A DNA stretch of 64,000 bases from Bolinopsis microptera (GCF_026151205.1 NC_087078.1:11170175-11234174), one strand, 5' to 3'; counted from the first letter of the stretch, positions 52,926 to 64,000 are shown. The notes: generated by a model not told the origin, from the sequence alone. Made by a program: numbers and translations.

Positions 52926-54149
52926 TAAAATGAAACGATTGATCAAAGAGATAAAATTAATTCCCTCCAAAAACTCTTATCCAACGAGAAAATATTGCAC
53001 TGATTATATATGTGCAAATGCAATGCACGAGTCTAACAGTTGCAGTAACTATATAGACATGACTAACACGTCGCGCGCGGCATCAGAAATATGGGAGGAA
53101 ATCTGGCACCACGATTTGTGGTGCCAGTTTGTGGCCATCTATAGAGCCCTCTTTTGCCGCCTACGGCGGTCGCGCGCTACTGCAAGCGAGAGGGCTCTGG
53201 TTAGAGCAATGTCCATAGTGATAGATACGTGAAGCGACGCGTATCCATAGATACGTGTAGTGACGCGCGGCGTAAGAATTTATTTTGACCATATAAATGT
53301 TCATAACTTTTTATGAGAACCTGTGCTGAGTTTTTTGAGAAGGGCGACATTCGATTGAGCATTTTTGCTATCCAATGGTATAAAATGTAGCACCAGCGCA
53401 ATTATCGCTCAATAATCTTATTTCTACGCGCAGCTCTCAGCGGGTGAGAGGTGTTCTAGAAAATTCGTTGGAATGTCGCCTTAATGTCGCCCCGGTTTAT
53501 TCTCAGAATTGCAAAATTAGATTTTTACTAACATCAAATTATTTTACTATTGTTCAAGCCAGCAAACGAAATCCAAAATTATTTATTGATTTTGAATAAA
53601 ACGGCCGAAAAGAAGTAGTTGATACTTTGGAAATTGGGTGGATAAAACTGCATATAATACTAATAGCCATTTAGTTTTATAATAATTATTATTCATCCTT
53701 CTTAATCTTATGTCAACAATGGTGCTTCCCTTGTCGCTATAAGTATAATATTCTCCGAAATATTGCTGGTGTGGCTTTCAGTGCTCCTTCATGAATTGAA
53801 CTGATATTAGGTTAATTTACTTTGCAGTTTACCGAAAAAGAATTTTCGGCCTTGGATTTTGGATTAAACGGGTTAAACGATTCAAAAGCAATTTACAATG
53901 GTAATGTCTGACCCAATATAAATAAATTTACCCAAAGGTCACAATAGTAACTTTGATATACAAGAGAATGAAAATAAAATTGAAACCACTATATAACTCT
54001 ATGATAAACAAAGAAATAATCCCCGCAAATCTTCAGAATGAGAATGAGATTTAAATATTCTTTTTAAAATTAAATGAACTCTTCTAAAAGTGTTCCGAGT
54101 CTTACATTAGGCAATATTTTTATTGTTAGGAATTTGTATAGAGGATGCA
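52926..54149. other. Non-coding DNA with strong hairpins
   Basis: CTGGCACCAC/GTGGTGCCAG (53103-53127) is a perfect 10-bp stem with a 5-nt loop. AGAGCCCTC near 53142 pairs with GAGGGCTCT near 53199. ATAGATACGTG repeats near 53220-53260. No gene seen. Confidence 0.5.
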
Positions 54150-56330
54150 TTATAAAGCCTCTAAATAGTTAACGGGTGATACTCGTATTATAATATATGT
54201 TCCATATATTACCGTCGACGAGTCCAACTCGGCGCACGTCCTGGTAGGTTGTAAACATACAACTATAAAATAGGAAATCTTTCTTTGTTCACGAGCTTTG
54301 GCAAGTAACCTTCCTATGTCTCCGATGGTTGTATATAAGCTGTGCGAAAATCTGTCCAATATCAGAGAAGAGTAATGTTTTACTTTTACTTTGTGGGGAC
54401 AAACAGTGACGGAAATCTTCATAGAGAAGGCAAGGGCGCAATACATGAAGCTCATCTTCGATGATTGGATCAGGGAAAGGAAGCTCTAGAAAAAGGTCGA
54501 GTGACTCCTCATCTGTAGTAGAACAGTGTTTGCATACCCTATTCGAAAGTTTATGGCGATTCACATGCCGTGTCTTCCTGTTTCGATGTTGTATTGATGC
54601 GAGCTTGTTCTGAGTTGCGCAAGTCTCCTATAATATAGTCCTAGTCCTACTGCTGTGGCTGTAAGTTGGTCGACAGGTATGTTTCGCAACCGAAGCTTGC
54701 CTTGATGAGGTTGTAGATTGTAGAATCCCAATTTTCTGTTAAGTTTTCGCTCTTTGTTCCATTGTTGATCAAAAAGGGTTTTCGTAGCCTCGCTGATTTT
54801 CAGAGGGATTGAAAGATTGCTTCCTCCTGATAGTTGATTCACTGTGTTCCTGGTGGATTTCTGCCTGGAGAACCATAATAGTTTCAGATCCCTTTGTTCG
54901 GCATAAGTGTGCCTCGCTAAGGAAGAGCATCCCTCTTTGTCCAATCCCTCCAACCTCCCGACTCCCGAGGTAGCTATAGACTTGGGGCGAAAGCTCGATA
55001 GTAAGCGGATATCTTCCACTTCCAGTTTCACCCTAAACAGCTGTGTTCGAAGTCGATTTGTTGACATTGAATTTCATGAATGATAGATGAACTTTCTCCA
55101 GGGGTTCTTTTGCTGTGTCCTGTATAGCCGGATGACTCCCTGATGCAAAGATAAACATAAAGTTTGTCATGGGAAGCCATATCTGTCACCCATAGGAAAG
55201 AACAAGAACAATCAGGGTGTCGTAAAGCTTAAATATAGTTGTCTTCCGGAGGTACCGAAGGTCAAGCATACCATGAGAGAGAAGTAGCTCCGGAGTCCTT
55301 TTTATCTAAGTTTTATCTTAGCAAGTTCAAAGTTTTAATGATACCGTGAGTGTGAACGTAATTCCAAGATTTGTGTACTCACGAACTGATGGCAAGGTCA
55401 TTTCTCCGTAGGTTGAACACCATAATTGCTGTTTTTGATACTTTGATAGGTTAACCGATAATCCCCACTCTTGACAGTAGGTGTGTAAAACTTCTACCAT
55501 TCTTTGAAGAGTCTTTTGATCGAGAGCCAACAGAATTATAGGTTATCAGCCCAGAGGAGGTGGGTTACTCTAGTACTTTTCAGTAACGGTACTTCGACAT
55601 TTTCTATAAAATTAAGGTCGATTCTGAAAGGTGGTGTATGAAGCATTTGAAGAGCTACAGAGACATGGTCATGGGGTGTCCTTGTTCAGTCCCGCAAAGA
55701 ACATCGATATTTTCAGAGAGCTTGTTCAAGTGCTTGATTTTTGCTTTGGAGTTTGTGTACATGAACTACATGCAAACAAAGAATCTTCCTTTGATGCCTA
55801 GTTTCCACATATTTTTCTATGTAAGTTGACAATGTCTATATTGAATATATGATCTGCTGTTTGCGAGTTTTTGCAAAACCCTAGTTGATTGGGGGTGTCA
55901 GGGTTTGTCTCACTTTCAGCACGGAATTTCATTAGCCTCTGGAAACAGTTTTCCGCGTACTGCTAGCTACTGCGATTGCCATATACAGTATATAGTATAT
56001 GTAGCTAGTTTTTGGGATAGTAGATGTTGCCTTTTTTGTGCAAAGGCGTCACAACGGATGCTCCCCAGGGGGTAAACTCTGTGTGATAAACATTGGTTGA
56101 AGAAATGCAGTATAGCGCACTGCATATTTTTCCAGAGAGTTTAAGAAATTCGTTTGGGATTAAGTCTTCTGACACTGCCTTCCCTTTCTTGAGCGCTCGA
56201 GTACAAGCCAACAGTTCTTCGCAGCTGATGTCTTGGTCAAGGATTTTTGTGAGTGTTTGCTGGGTCAGGGTGGCATCTCTGGCCATTTCGTCTTGAACTT
56301 GAACCTGTTTTATTTTCTTAGGGCCGATGC
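54150..56330 (-). pseudogene. Degraded non-LTR retrotransposon, same family as 1.6-3.1 kb
   Basis: The minus strand from 56286 has LTKILDQDISCEELLACTRA, LKKGKAVSEDLIPNEFLKLS and WGASVVTPLHKKGN, the RT N-terminus. At 55530-55327 it has LHTYCQEWGLSVNLSK and REYTNLGITFTLTVSLKL. At 55067-54561 it has RKLGFYNL and LRTSSHQYNIETGRHG. At 54564-54289 it has CKHCSTTDEESLDLFLELPF and IEDELHVLRPCLLYEDFR. Several frameshifts separate these. It extends further 5' than the first copy, but the endonuclease is lost. Confidence 0.85.
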
Positions 56331-57504
56331 AGATTGCAGATACAGCTCTTTGAAGAATTTGCTGAAGTTAAGCATATCAAAGACGTCCAGTTTGCTTCCA
56401 TTATATTATTAATCCATTTGTGATTGTCTTCATTTCTTGAAGCCTCTTGAAACGGGCCCAATTTATATTCCTGCCTCGTTCGATGTCACTGGATAAATAT
56501 GTCAAATCAAAGTGGTTAATTAAAAGTAAAAGTTGTCGCATGAAAGGAAAAAGGTGAAAGAAATCAATGCTTCAAAATAAAGTTTATCGGAGTGCACATT
56601 ATTTTTATATCCCAACATATTTGGTATTCGTGAAATAATTTCGATAACTCACGCTGACTCTTGCAGCTACCAGACTGAAACATTTTACGTTAGAATCTAA
56701 CGTACCTCTGAACTCAGAATCAAAGCTCTAGCAGTAGCTCCGATCCCTCGTAGTTATCAGGAGATTCAGGACATAAAATTAAATTAGCTAAAAAACTAAA
56801 ATTAAATTAGCTAATAAACTGAAATGTGGTTTCAAACTTGTGGAGATTCTCCCTTTAACAGTTACATGCAGCCTGCGTGCAGGTATAATTAAGTTTAACT
56901 GTTCAACACTTTCGGAATGTTATTGGTCATGCTATCAGAAATAAATACTCATGACTATTGATTATACAAATTATTCGGAATGCAGAACAAAAACTTTAGT
57001 GCAAGAGCTTTCGAGATTTACGTGTAAGCTTGTACTTGTACTTGTAGTATAAACTCGCGATGGGGCTCATGGATGCGGAGGATGACGTCCTAAGCTAAAA
57101 GTAAGGAACACTGAACAGATCATTTCCAGCATATTGGTGCCTCCCCCGTCGATGGTCGAGGAAGGAGGCCACTAAATAACATGTTTAAATACTGCAGCTA
57201 TATAGAGATGCCGGCGTGCAGTTACCTATTACACGATCTCCATTTTCATTCTGCCACGGGCGATCGAGAAGTTTGGAGGAAGATAATGAACGAGATTTCG
57301 ATCGAGGATCACCCAATTCTTCTTCTATTTTATTCATTCTTCCAATTTTCCGTCCCAATCGAGCCGAGCTAATATCATGTCACCTCATGCATGATGCAAT
57401 ACCCAAACATCCCTGTGCACTAATTTGTGGGCACAAAAATTAGAAATTGTAGGCTAAATCATCGGTCTGTTATCACTTTTCACTGATCGCTTCTTTTCAC
57501 TAAA
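56331..57504. other. Intergenic DNA, no confident gene
   Basis: 57060-57440 is open in more than one frame (e.g. GRSRSLEEDNERDFDRGSPN, plus strand 57259-57320) but no splice signals or domain were recognised. Confidence 0.4.
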
Positions 57505-57930
57505 GGTCCTTGCTAAATTGATATCATTTATCTAGCATGGAGATCTTTGATTGAATAAGAAAAGTTATTTTTGTCATGGTGAGAATTTCAAAAACTCATT
57601 ATAAATTCAATGGTTTCTCAATTATTACCCCACTAAAATCTAATTGAAAGAGCAGGTGTTACATCAAAACTCCAAAGTTTTGGGTTTTCAGGACAATGTT
57701 GGACGCTGGTCCTTGCTAAATTGATATCATTATCATTCATCCAGCATGGAGATCTTTGATCAAATTAGAAAAGTTATCTTTGTCATGGTGGGAATTGCGA
57801 AACCTCATTATAAATTCGATGGTTTCTCAATTATTACCGGTACCCCACTAAACTCTAAGTCTAATTGAAAGAGCAGGTATTACATCAAAACTCCAAAGTT
57901 TTGGTTTTTTCACAACAATGTTGGACGTTG
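57505..57930. repeat. About 210-bp tandem duplication
   Basis: GGTCCTTGCTAAATTGATATC starts copies near 57505 and 57709. Both contain CAATGGTTTCTC or CGATGGTTTCTC and ATCAAAACTCCAAAGTTTTG, and end ACAATGTTGGACG. Confidence 0.9.
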
Positions 57931-57932
57931 GT

Positions 57933-58020
57933 TTACTGGGCGAGGCTCAGCCTGTCAATCCCAATTCCGCCTAATCTCTATTATGAACATAAATATGATA
58001 GCCTGGGGTCCCCAGGTAAG
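57933..58020 (+). promoter_or_regulatory. Exon-like module with donor, copy of the hAT 5' module
   Basis: TTACTGGGC ... CAGCCTGTCAATC ... AGCCTGGGGTCCCCAG then GTAAG, collinear with 4054-3970 (-). It directly follows the second half of the 57.5-57.9 kb duplication. A first exon of an unknown transcript or a hAT fragment are the main options. Confidence 0.5.
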
Positions 58021-58371
58021 ACGTTGGTGTGAGATCATTAAATCAGTGACTATTTATTGCAGGCGGGGATTTGAAACCGTTTCAATTTCATTTTTCAGCT
58101 CTTTAAAAGTTCAAAAGTTTCATTTTTTTTAATTTTTGAAGATTGCTAATATCTTAGAGATAAGTGTGATGTATCCCAAGCCAGTTTGCTGTAGTAAATC
58201 TTTGTAGTCATATTTGCATTTCCTTGTTACTTTATCATTATGTTGTAAATGTTGAAATTTCTCCTATTATTGTTGGTATTCTGCTATTATTGATGGTATA
58301 ATATACCATCTTTTCGATCTACATTTTCTACACTATCTAAATTTATACTACTTGATCCACAACACTTATAA
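58021..58371. other. Spacer, no gene recognised
   Basis: AT-rich. TATTTATTGCAGGCGGGG at 58050 is acceptor-like but opens no useful frame. Confidence 0.35.
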
Positions 58372-58553
58372 GGGGTCGTTCACATATTACGTAATCAGCT
58401 TAGGGGGGGGGGGGGGGGTTCTGAATGATGAATTAGTATTACGCTAGTGTAATATTGACAAAATTGTAGCTATGTGTAAGACTGATTACTGAGGGGGCCG
58501 GGGTAAAAATGTTCCAAAAAATGATTACGTAATACTAATATGTGAACGACCCC
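58372..58553. mobile_element. PIF/Harbinger-like MITE with TAA target duplication and G-run
   Basis: The 182-bp element starts GGGGTCGTTCACATATTACG and ends TATGTGAACGACCCC, flanked by TAA on both sides (58369-58371, 58554-58556). It contains about 16 consecutive G at 58404. Same family as 26138-26299. Confidence 0.88.
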
Positions 58554-58740
58554 TAAGCATTATACTGTTAGTGTTTCAGTTTCACTGTACTCAAATTCTG
58601 CTCCGTCATTCCAATTTCTAATATCTAACGAGTAACGACACAAAATATAGTTGACCCTGGTAAGATTTAAAATGACAAGTTCAATCTGTGTGGTCCTCTG
58701 TTTAGCCCTGGCAACAGTGGAGATAACTGCAGCTGTGGTT

Positions 58741-60600
58741 ACCTTACCTTTGATACCTTTGATCTGCTTCGTCGAAACTCGACAGGCCATCAGAGTTGCT
58801 GACCACCCCAGAGAGCAGATGCCTCTCGATCGTTACGCCAGTCCAGTATAGAATTGGAGTTCGGTGATGTGAAGCCCCGGATTGGCGGTTTATCCGGCAA
58901 GGAAAGCATGAATGCCGTCATATGATGCTTGAAGCCATCATGTTTGGAGACTGCACGTATGTGCGAAGGTATACAGTTCCAGAGTCTGGGACCCATTACA
59001 CCAAATGATGTTTCATAAAGAGTCTGGTGAGCAGCTGAGCTTTTTGTACGGACAGCTGGAACCTTAGCAAGGGTACCCAATCGTGGATTTACTGTGAACT
59101 GTACTTCAAGGTCGTTGGATGTGAAACCATGTAGGATTTTCCACATGTGCATGACAATGTAACGTTCTCTGCGCCTCTGAAGTGACATGAGGGACAGGGT
59201 TTTTATGCGATCCCAATAATGGAGATGCTGTAAACCATGGATCTTTGAAGTGAAAGTTTTTTGTACACTGTCAAGCTCCTGAATGTCATACACTTTGGCC
59301 GGATTCCACAGAGGAGAGCAATACTCTAAGTGGCTACGGACTAGTGACTTGTATAGTGTTAACATAACACCAGTATTGCGAGAGTGGAAGACACTGAATA
59401 CCCATGCTGCCATCTTCCTCGCTTTATCACAACTAGATCGTATGTGTGATGTCCAGGACGTATCACTGGATACTGTTATACCGAGATCACGGAGCTGATC
59501 CACAGGAGTGAGTATAGTACCAGTTGATGTTCTGTATTGGAACTGTTCATGGACAAAAGGAAGCTCATAGAGAGGATTACGTTTGTTGGCAAGATGACAT
59601 ATGTACTCAAACTTATCCTCATGTAGTGCCATGTTGTTTCTTGATGACCACTCAGTGACTTTGTCAAGATCAGACTGAAGCTCAGTAACATTATGTGAAT
59701 CACTGATGGATCTGCAAATTCTTGTGTCGTCAGCGAAATATCTTATTGTTGAACGCCACACGCATCTAGCAATGTCATTAATGAATATTAAAAACAGTAT
59801 GGGACCTAAAACTGTTCCTTGGGGGACACCACTCATAATAAGAGCAATGATAGACATGTGACCATCTACAACAACTTGTTGAGTTCTATTCGTAAGAAAT
59901 GACTCGATCCAGATGATGATTTTGGGATGAAAACCATATAGCTGCAGTTTTTTGATAAGAAGTTGATGATCTACTTTATCAAAAGCCTTGGCATAATCCA
60001 AGTATATAGCGTCCATGTCGTCACCATTTGATAACGCCTCGATGATGTCATCAAAATGATGAAGCAGCTGAGTGAGACAACTTTTCCCCGATCGGAAGCC
60101 ATGCTGCTTGCTATTGAGAAGGTTGTTTTCTTCGAGGTGGGCCACCATCTGTTTTCGTAGAACTCGCTCATAGATCTTAATGACATGAGAAGTTAACGAC
60201 ACAGGTCTGTAGTTTCCCGCAATAGCACGACTGCCTTTCTTGTGAAGTGGACCAATGTTTGATGTCTTGTAGAACTTCGGCACTGTGCCTGTAGACATAG
60301 AATGCTGCCAAATCATGTGTAGAACAGTTCTGTTATTGGATCGGTCCTTAGATGGATCATAGGCCGTGAGAACAGACTTCGTAAGTGCATCTGCTTTTGG
60401 ATTCGCCATGAGACCACCAATGACCAACCGAACCTTTTCATCAAAGTTTTCAATCATAATTGTACATGTACAATGTATAGTATCCGAAAGCTGCCCAGTA
60501 TACACTACACACACTGTGATGAGTTGTACGTCTTATCTCAAATGAAATTTGCTGATAAGGGAGTAACAAAAACGCAACAAATGCAAAATCAATTTTACTA
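58741..60600 (-). mobile_element. CR1-like non-LTR retrotransposon, 5'-truncated
   Basis: Contains the 574-codon RT frame and a 3' end with ACCTTTGATACCTTTGATC, a short tandem 3' tail as in CR1/L2 elements. The endonuclease is absent. The 19.39-19.91 kb copy shares the same 3' end. The 5' border is approximate. Confidence 0.82.
58790..60514 (-). CDS. CR1-clade reverse transcriptase (endonuclease-less ORF2 part)
   Basis: 574 codons. NIGPLHKKGSRAIAGNYRPV is at about 86-105, box A YLDYAKAFDKVDH at 171-183 with catalytic Asp173, and box B SGVPQGTVLGPILF at 228-241. FADD at 260-263 is the variant of YADD. SLVRSHLEYCSPLWNP and LMSLQRRRERYIVMHMWKIL follow. The frame is free of stops, so the insertion is young, but without an endonuclease it cannot retrotranspose alone. 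The first Met lies in sequence unlikely to be the native start. Confidence 0.9.
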   Translation of the reverse strand: MCVVYTGQLSDTIHCTCTIMIENFDEKVRLVIGGLMANPKADALTKSVLTAYDPSKDRSNNRTVLHMIWQHSMSTGTVPKFYKTSNIGPLHKKGSRAIAGNYRPVSLTSHVIKIYERVLRKQMVAHLEENNLLNSKQHGFRSGKSCLTQLLHHFDDIIEALSNGDDMDAIYLDYAKAFDKVDHQLLIKKLQLYGFHPKIIIWIESFLTNRTQQVVVDGHMSIIALIMSGVPQGTVLGPILFLIFINDIARCVWRSTIRYFADDTRICRSISDSHNVTELQSDLDKVTEWSSRNNMALHEDKFEYICHLANKRNPLYELPFVHEQFQYRTSTGTILTPVDQLRDLGITVSSDTSWTSHIRSSCDKARKMAAWVFSVFHSRNTGVMLTLYKSLVRSHLEYCSPLWNPAKVYDIQELDSVQKTFTSKIHGLQHLHYWDRIKTLSLMSLQRRRERYIVMHMWKILHGFTSNDLEVQFTVNPRLGTLAKVPAVRTKSSAAHQTLYETSFGVMGPRLWNCIPSHIRAVSKHDGFKHHMTAFMLSLPDKPPIRGFTSPNSNSILDWRNDREASALWGGQQL

Positions 60601-60762
60601 GAGGTTAGTGTTGAAGTTTTACAAGTTCGTAAATTAGCCACAAAAAATATCTATTTGAAGAGTCATTTTATTGATGTTCCACGGTTACACAATTCAGTAA
60701 ATTCACCCACAACTTATTTTGATGTCAATAAACATTAATTAATATCGAACACTTATATATAT

Positions 60763-60838
60763 ATTGGGCTCACATTCAGCCTGTCATTCCGCCGCATCTT
60801 CAACATTCAATTATTAAACAGAAAAGCCTGAGGTCCCC
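60763..60838 (+). promoter_or_regulatory. Diverged copy of the exon-like module upstream of the 60.9 kb gene
   Basis: ATTGGGCTCACATTCAGCCT then GTCATTCCGCC and AGCCTGAGGTCCCC parallel the 57933 and 4054 modules, but CAGGTAAG is replaced by CATAATTA. It ends about 35 bp before the ATG at 60874 and so should be 5' UTR or core promoter. TATATATAT lies just upstream. Confidence 0.45.
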
Positions 60839-60873
60839 ATAATTATAAAGACTCGATCAATAGTCAAGACCCA

Positions 60874-61049
60874 ATGGCAATACCAAGACTAGACCAATTT
60901 TTGCAGGAACTAGAAGGAAAACGGCAACGGCCTGACACTGAGGCAGCTGAGGACTTAAAAGATCTCCTCTACTCCTCAATGCATAACATTGTCTCTCTGA
61001 ATGACCTCGTGACAGAACTTTCTGAAAAGATTGCTAAACTCACCATATC
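60874..61049 (+). CDS. Coiled-coil protein gene, exon 1
   Basis: ATG in context CCCAATGG. 58 codons plus 2 bases encode MAIPRLDQFLQELEGKRQRP, then a helical region DLLYSSMHNIVSLNDLVTEL. The donor is GTAAGA. Protein family not recognised. Confidence 0.6.
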
Positions 61050-61243
61050 GTAAGACTCAGATCCTATTTCAGTCGAATCTATTCTATTAAAATTTTGGTT
61101 TGGAAATTAGAAGTGACAGTTGTAACGACAACTAGATTTTACAGTTATACACAGCTTCCGGTCTTGTATTTGCTATGAAGCTAGCTAGAAGAACCCTTTA
61201 CTCCTTTATAATACTGAATAGTTCGTCACTCACAAATGTACAG

Positions 61244-61336
61244 GTCCGCAGAAAACACGGCTGAAATGAAGCTATCAAAAGCAGAGACGACTCTATCAAG
61301 GGCAGCACGATCTAAAGAGATAAAGGAATTGAAGAC
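61244..61336 (+). CDS. Coiled-coil protein gene, exon 2
   Basis: The 93-nt exon lies between acceptor AATGTACAG and donor GTGAGA, phases 2 in and 2 out. It encodes SAENTAEMKLSKAETTLSRA and KEIKELK, a charged helix. The joint with exon 1 (ATA TC + G TCC) is in frame. Confidence 0.6.
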
Positions 61337-61555
61337 GTGAGAGATTATGATCATTATTTAGCTTTAGTCTTTTAATTATATTTTAAAGTTTTAAGTATTT
61401 CCATTTTAATTTCTTCTCACAATAAAATTCAAAGCAGAATATTCTTAGTCTCACTTGTCCCAATAATGTAATATTTTATCATATACTTTTTCTGAGTTTG
61501 CCCATTTTAAATTAAACTTCTTCTCGCAGTATACTTTTTACAGTGCACTTTTCAG

Positions 61556-62112
61556 CGACGCGGCTAGAGTCAGCGAGGTTGAGAGCCTTAAAGAACAGAT
61601 CGGAACTCTTAATAAAGCTTTCTTTCTAGTCCTCGAAAACAAGGAAGTCGCACTCGCTGGCATGACAGCCCAAATGGAGGCTATGAAGGAAGAACAAGTT
61701 GAACTGGATAGAGACCATGCCTGGCAGTCTCTCCACATGGCAGCAGCTGCAGCTTGCAGAGGAAGCACCCCTACTGGAGGTTCTGGACCAAATGGAAACG
61801 CTGTCCTGGCAAAGGAGAACACGAGAAGCTGTGATCAAGTCTGTGGAGATACCGCGTTCAACCTGTGTGACGCTGACATCTCAATCAGCGGCTACAAAGG
61901 ACAAGCAACTTCTTACTCCCAACGACTCGGACACTACTACAACTACGGTTGTGGATCTCCTGGGAACAGGAGCGGGAGGTTTGATGAAGTGAAGGCTGGA
62001 GGGGATGGTGTTTTCAGCGACCATAGTACAGGAAACTGGTACTACCGATTTTGCTGCTGCAGGAGGGCTTGATGACTTCGACATGTTCCAAACAACAGAT
62101 CAGGAGAAATAA
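61556..62112 (+). pseudogene. Coiled-coil protein gene, exon 3 with frameshift and internal stop
   Basis: From acceptor CACTTTTCAG the frame reads DAARVSEVESLKEQIGTLNK and MTAQMEAMKEEQVELDRDHA. Past about 61735 a different frame is more protein-like (QLQLAEEAPLLEVLDQMETL, then QRRTREAVIKSVEI and VVDLLGTGAGGLMK). That frame meets TGA at 61990 and then continues SATIVQETGTTDFAAAGGLD with DFDMFQTTDQEK to TAA at 62112. DLLG and DDFDMF resemble clathrin-adaptor binding peptides, an inference only. It is either a decaying gene, a gene with unrecognised small introns, or sequence errors. Confidence 0.45.
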
Positions 62113-64000
62113 CTGGACGGTGAATTTGATTTGTAATTTTTTGTTATTTTCAAAAACTTTAAAATGTTAAATATCGATGAAAAAATGTTGAATAGCTTGC
62201 ATACCAATTACCAACATTGCTACTCTATGAGTGTATCTTATTGTTTCACGGAAAGAAGTGTTCTCCGAAGTTCACATATTACGTCATCACTGCAACTGAC
62301 ATGTGGGCCGGGCGGGAGGGGGTTTCTATAATACTACTTCGTTACTAAATTGTTATAATATAACTAGAAATTAAACAGAATTGAATACCGGCCATCGTCA
62401 GATCTAAAAAGCTTCAGATAGACAACGCGTGCACAGTCTTAAACATACTCGCGCGTTCCCTTAAGTTGTAAGATTTTATGTTGTTTATTTTATTATCTCT
62501 CAAATGAAGAACGCCGCCCAGAAGAATGAACTTCGATGACATCAAAAACGGAACAATTTTAAGCTATTCCTTGTTTAGAATCATATGACAGGGTTAAATT
62601 GATGGTGATGGTTGGATTTAAATTGGAGAAGTTAGCTGCTTTTCATCAATCTAAACAAAAATTACCAAGGAAAATCTCGAATATTTCTCTTGTAAACTTT
62701 GTAACTTGATCTACAGACAAGATCATTGAGGACAGGTGACACGAAGGAGTAAAAAGTGAGAGATTGATATTTAGTCTCAATAAAACAGGTCGTGTAACTG
62801 GCCTACGTTCGATGTAAACTTATAATTTGCCTCGGTAAAATTAACAACATGTGTCTTAGTCGCAGAGTATTACTTGTGTCTTGTATAAACTAGATATTTG
62901 AGCCCGCTGTGCCTCTTTAGGCTATAACAGAAGTGAAGTTTAATATTTGTTCCCAAAAATTGGGCCAGCTTTAATTTTGATTCATTATTTGGAAACATTT
63001 TCATAAACAAATAAATTTCTAAATTTCAATTCCCGTGCAACCTAGTAACCTGTAGTCAGTAAATGTAATTAGGATTATTCCAGTTAATTTAAGTGATGTC
63101 ACCTGCCTGGAACATTCCCCCAATACACATTAGACTCAGCGCTGAGAATGTTCGAGAATAAATTTGAGCTTCAATCTGTCAGACGACATGTGCAGAAGGG
63201 GAGCACATTAAACCAATATTATACTAACAATTATAGGCACATAAAGACTTGAGTATTATTTTTTTCGACGAACATGTAACCGCTGCACTGGTGTTTATTA
63301 ATATATAATATAACTTGTTGTGTGTATTAAAGTAGACCGTGTTTATATTATCTCGTAATATAGCTTAATGCGAGACATACCAATTTGTAACTTAACTCAA
63401 ACAAATGTAGACTTCTCTCTATGTGATGTTAGCTTTTCTATTTTTTTAAAGTAAGGTAAATTAAGTGACAAGCTTCACAACAGGTCATATTAAGTCCGCT
63501 ACTTTCACTGGTAAGGATAAAAAACCAATATTGTTTTTGGAGACAAGTTAGTAGGCACCTGATTTTAAACGTGACCAAATTCTGGGGATTTTAACTTTTT
63601 AACTTGATCAAACGTCTCCATTGTTCACTAGGTGAACAAAAGTTACTTGCTTTGTGGGAGAAATTTCGTCGGAGCTTAAATACGATTACTATTAATTTCT
63701 ATGTGAGTTTCCATTGTCAGCAATTACAATCACCCAATCCGTCAATCCATGCTAAATGATCAGCCAGAAGTGAAAGCCAAAGTAATTCTATTGAGCTATT
63801 GTAGTTGGTTTATCATACTAACGTTATTCCAATGAGCAGATAAAGGGGGTAGATTTCTTTATTCTTTTTAATTCTAAACAGCAGCATACACATGGTTAAA
63901 AGATTGATGTGTAGTTGATGTTAAATACAAAGCAGCTAGGGCGCCTATTTTGTTAAACCGTACAGAAATTGAACCTGAAATGGGAACAATATAGGGTGGA
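62113..64000. other. Non-coding DNA to the window end
   Basis: TTCACATATTACGTCATCAC at 62271, followed by a G-rich run, is a diverged half of the MITE family at 26138/58372. No exon, RNA gene or further element recognised. Confidence 0.5.

Noticed and set aside
52755-53232. ORFs spanning the 52-bp repeats
   Set aside because: They begin inside the minisatellite on both strands and end in hairpin-rich non-coding DNA.
57933-58020. A spliced-leader RNA gene
   Set aside because: There is a donor after a short exon-like stretch, but no Sm-site-like uridine run in a suitable hairpin context, no tandem array, and the same module lies inside a hAT element.
61556-62112. A TOM1/GGA-type adaptor protein
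   Set aside because: The DFDMF and DLLG peptides are suggestive, but no VHS or GAT domain could be recognised in the exons.

Overview
The window is nuclear DNA from an invertebrate metazoan. It is AT-rich and intron-bearing, with GT-AG introns and isolated exons, and it is saturated with transposon relics. No operons, Shine-Dalgarno sites, CRISPR arrays or rRNA genes are visible. The gene content (fucolectin-type lectin domain, cytosolic sulfotransferase, C2H2 zinc-finger protein, alpha-carbonic anhydrase) and the RTE-, CR1-, hAT-, MULE- and PIF/Harbinger-like elements fit many marine invertebrates. I cannot name the species.

Host genes, left to right. Bases 1-325 (+) hold the last part of a lectin-like exon. 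Bases 11.64-12.41 kb (-) hold three in-phase sulfotransferase exons that run into a block of transposons. Bases 13.18-15.62 kb (-) hold six phase-consistent exons of a four-finger C2H2 protein, with a CCAAT/GC-box/E-box promoter candidate near 16.6 kb. A tandemly duplicated exon lies at 19.35-20.14 kb (+), one copy of which is split by a CR1 insertion. An intact single-exon, GPI-type alpha-carbonic anhydrase lies at 25.03-25.99 kb (+). A possible acidic first exon lies at 50.41 kb (+). A three-exon, partly decayed coiled-coil gene lies at 60.87-62.11 kb (+).

Mobile DNA. Bases 5.1-11.2 kb hold an RTE-like non-LTR element with an intact 997-codon endonuclease-RT frame; its 3' third is repeated head-to-tail as three further 932-bp units. 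Bases 3.36-5.11 kb hold a hAT element with exact 8-bp target duplications and a surviving BED-finger start. Degraded copies of a second non-LTR family lie at 1.6-3.1 and 54.1-56.3 kb. CR1-like elements lie at 58.8-60.5 kb (574-codon RT frame), 19.4, 34.0, 48.7 and possibly 46.5-47.6 kb. MULE relics lie at 33.5-34.9 and 39.0-40.7 kb. A nested stack of inverted-repeat elements fills 41.3-45.6 kb and includes a hAT whose empty site survives in a neighbouring copy. A 1.48-kb element with about 540-bp inverted arms lies at 30.66-32.14 kb. PIF/Harbinger-like MITEs with 3-bp TWA duplications lie at 26.1 and 58.4 kb.

The rest is intergenic or intronic DNA with tandem duplications, minisatellites (34, 48, 52 and 14 bp units), a roughly 400-bp CT microsatellite and homopolymer G/C tracts. 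The most unusual items are the tandem RTE 3' units, an exon-like module shared by the hAT 5' region and two other loci, E-box clusters in the zinc-finger gene, and the nested 41-46 kb cluster.
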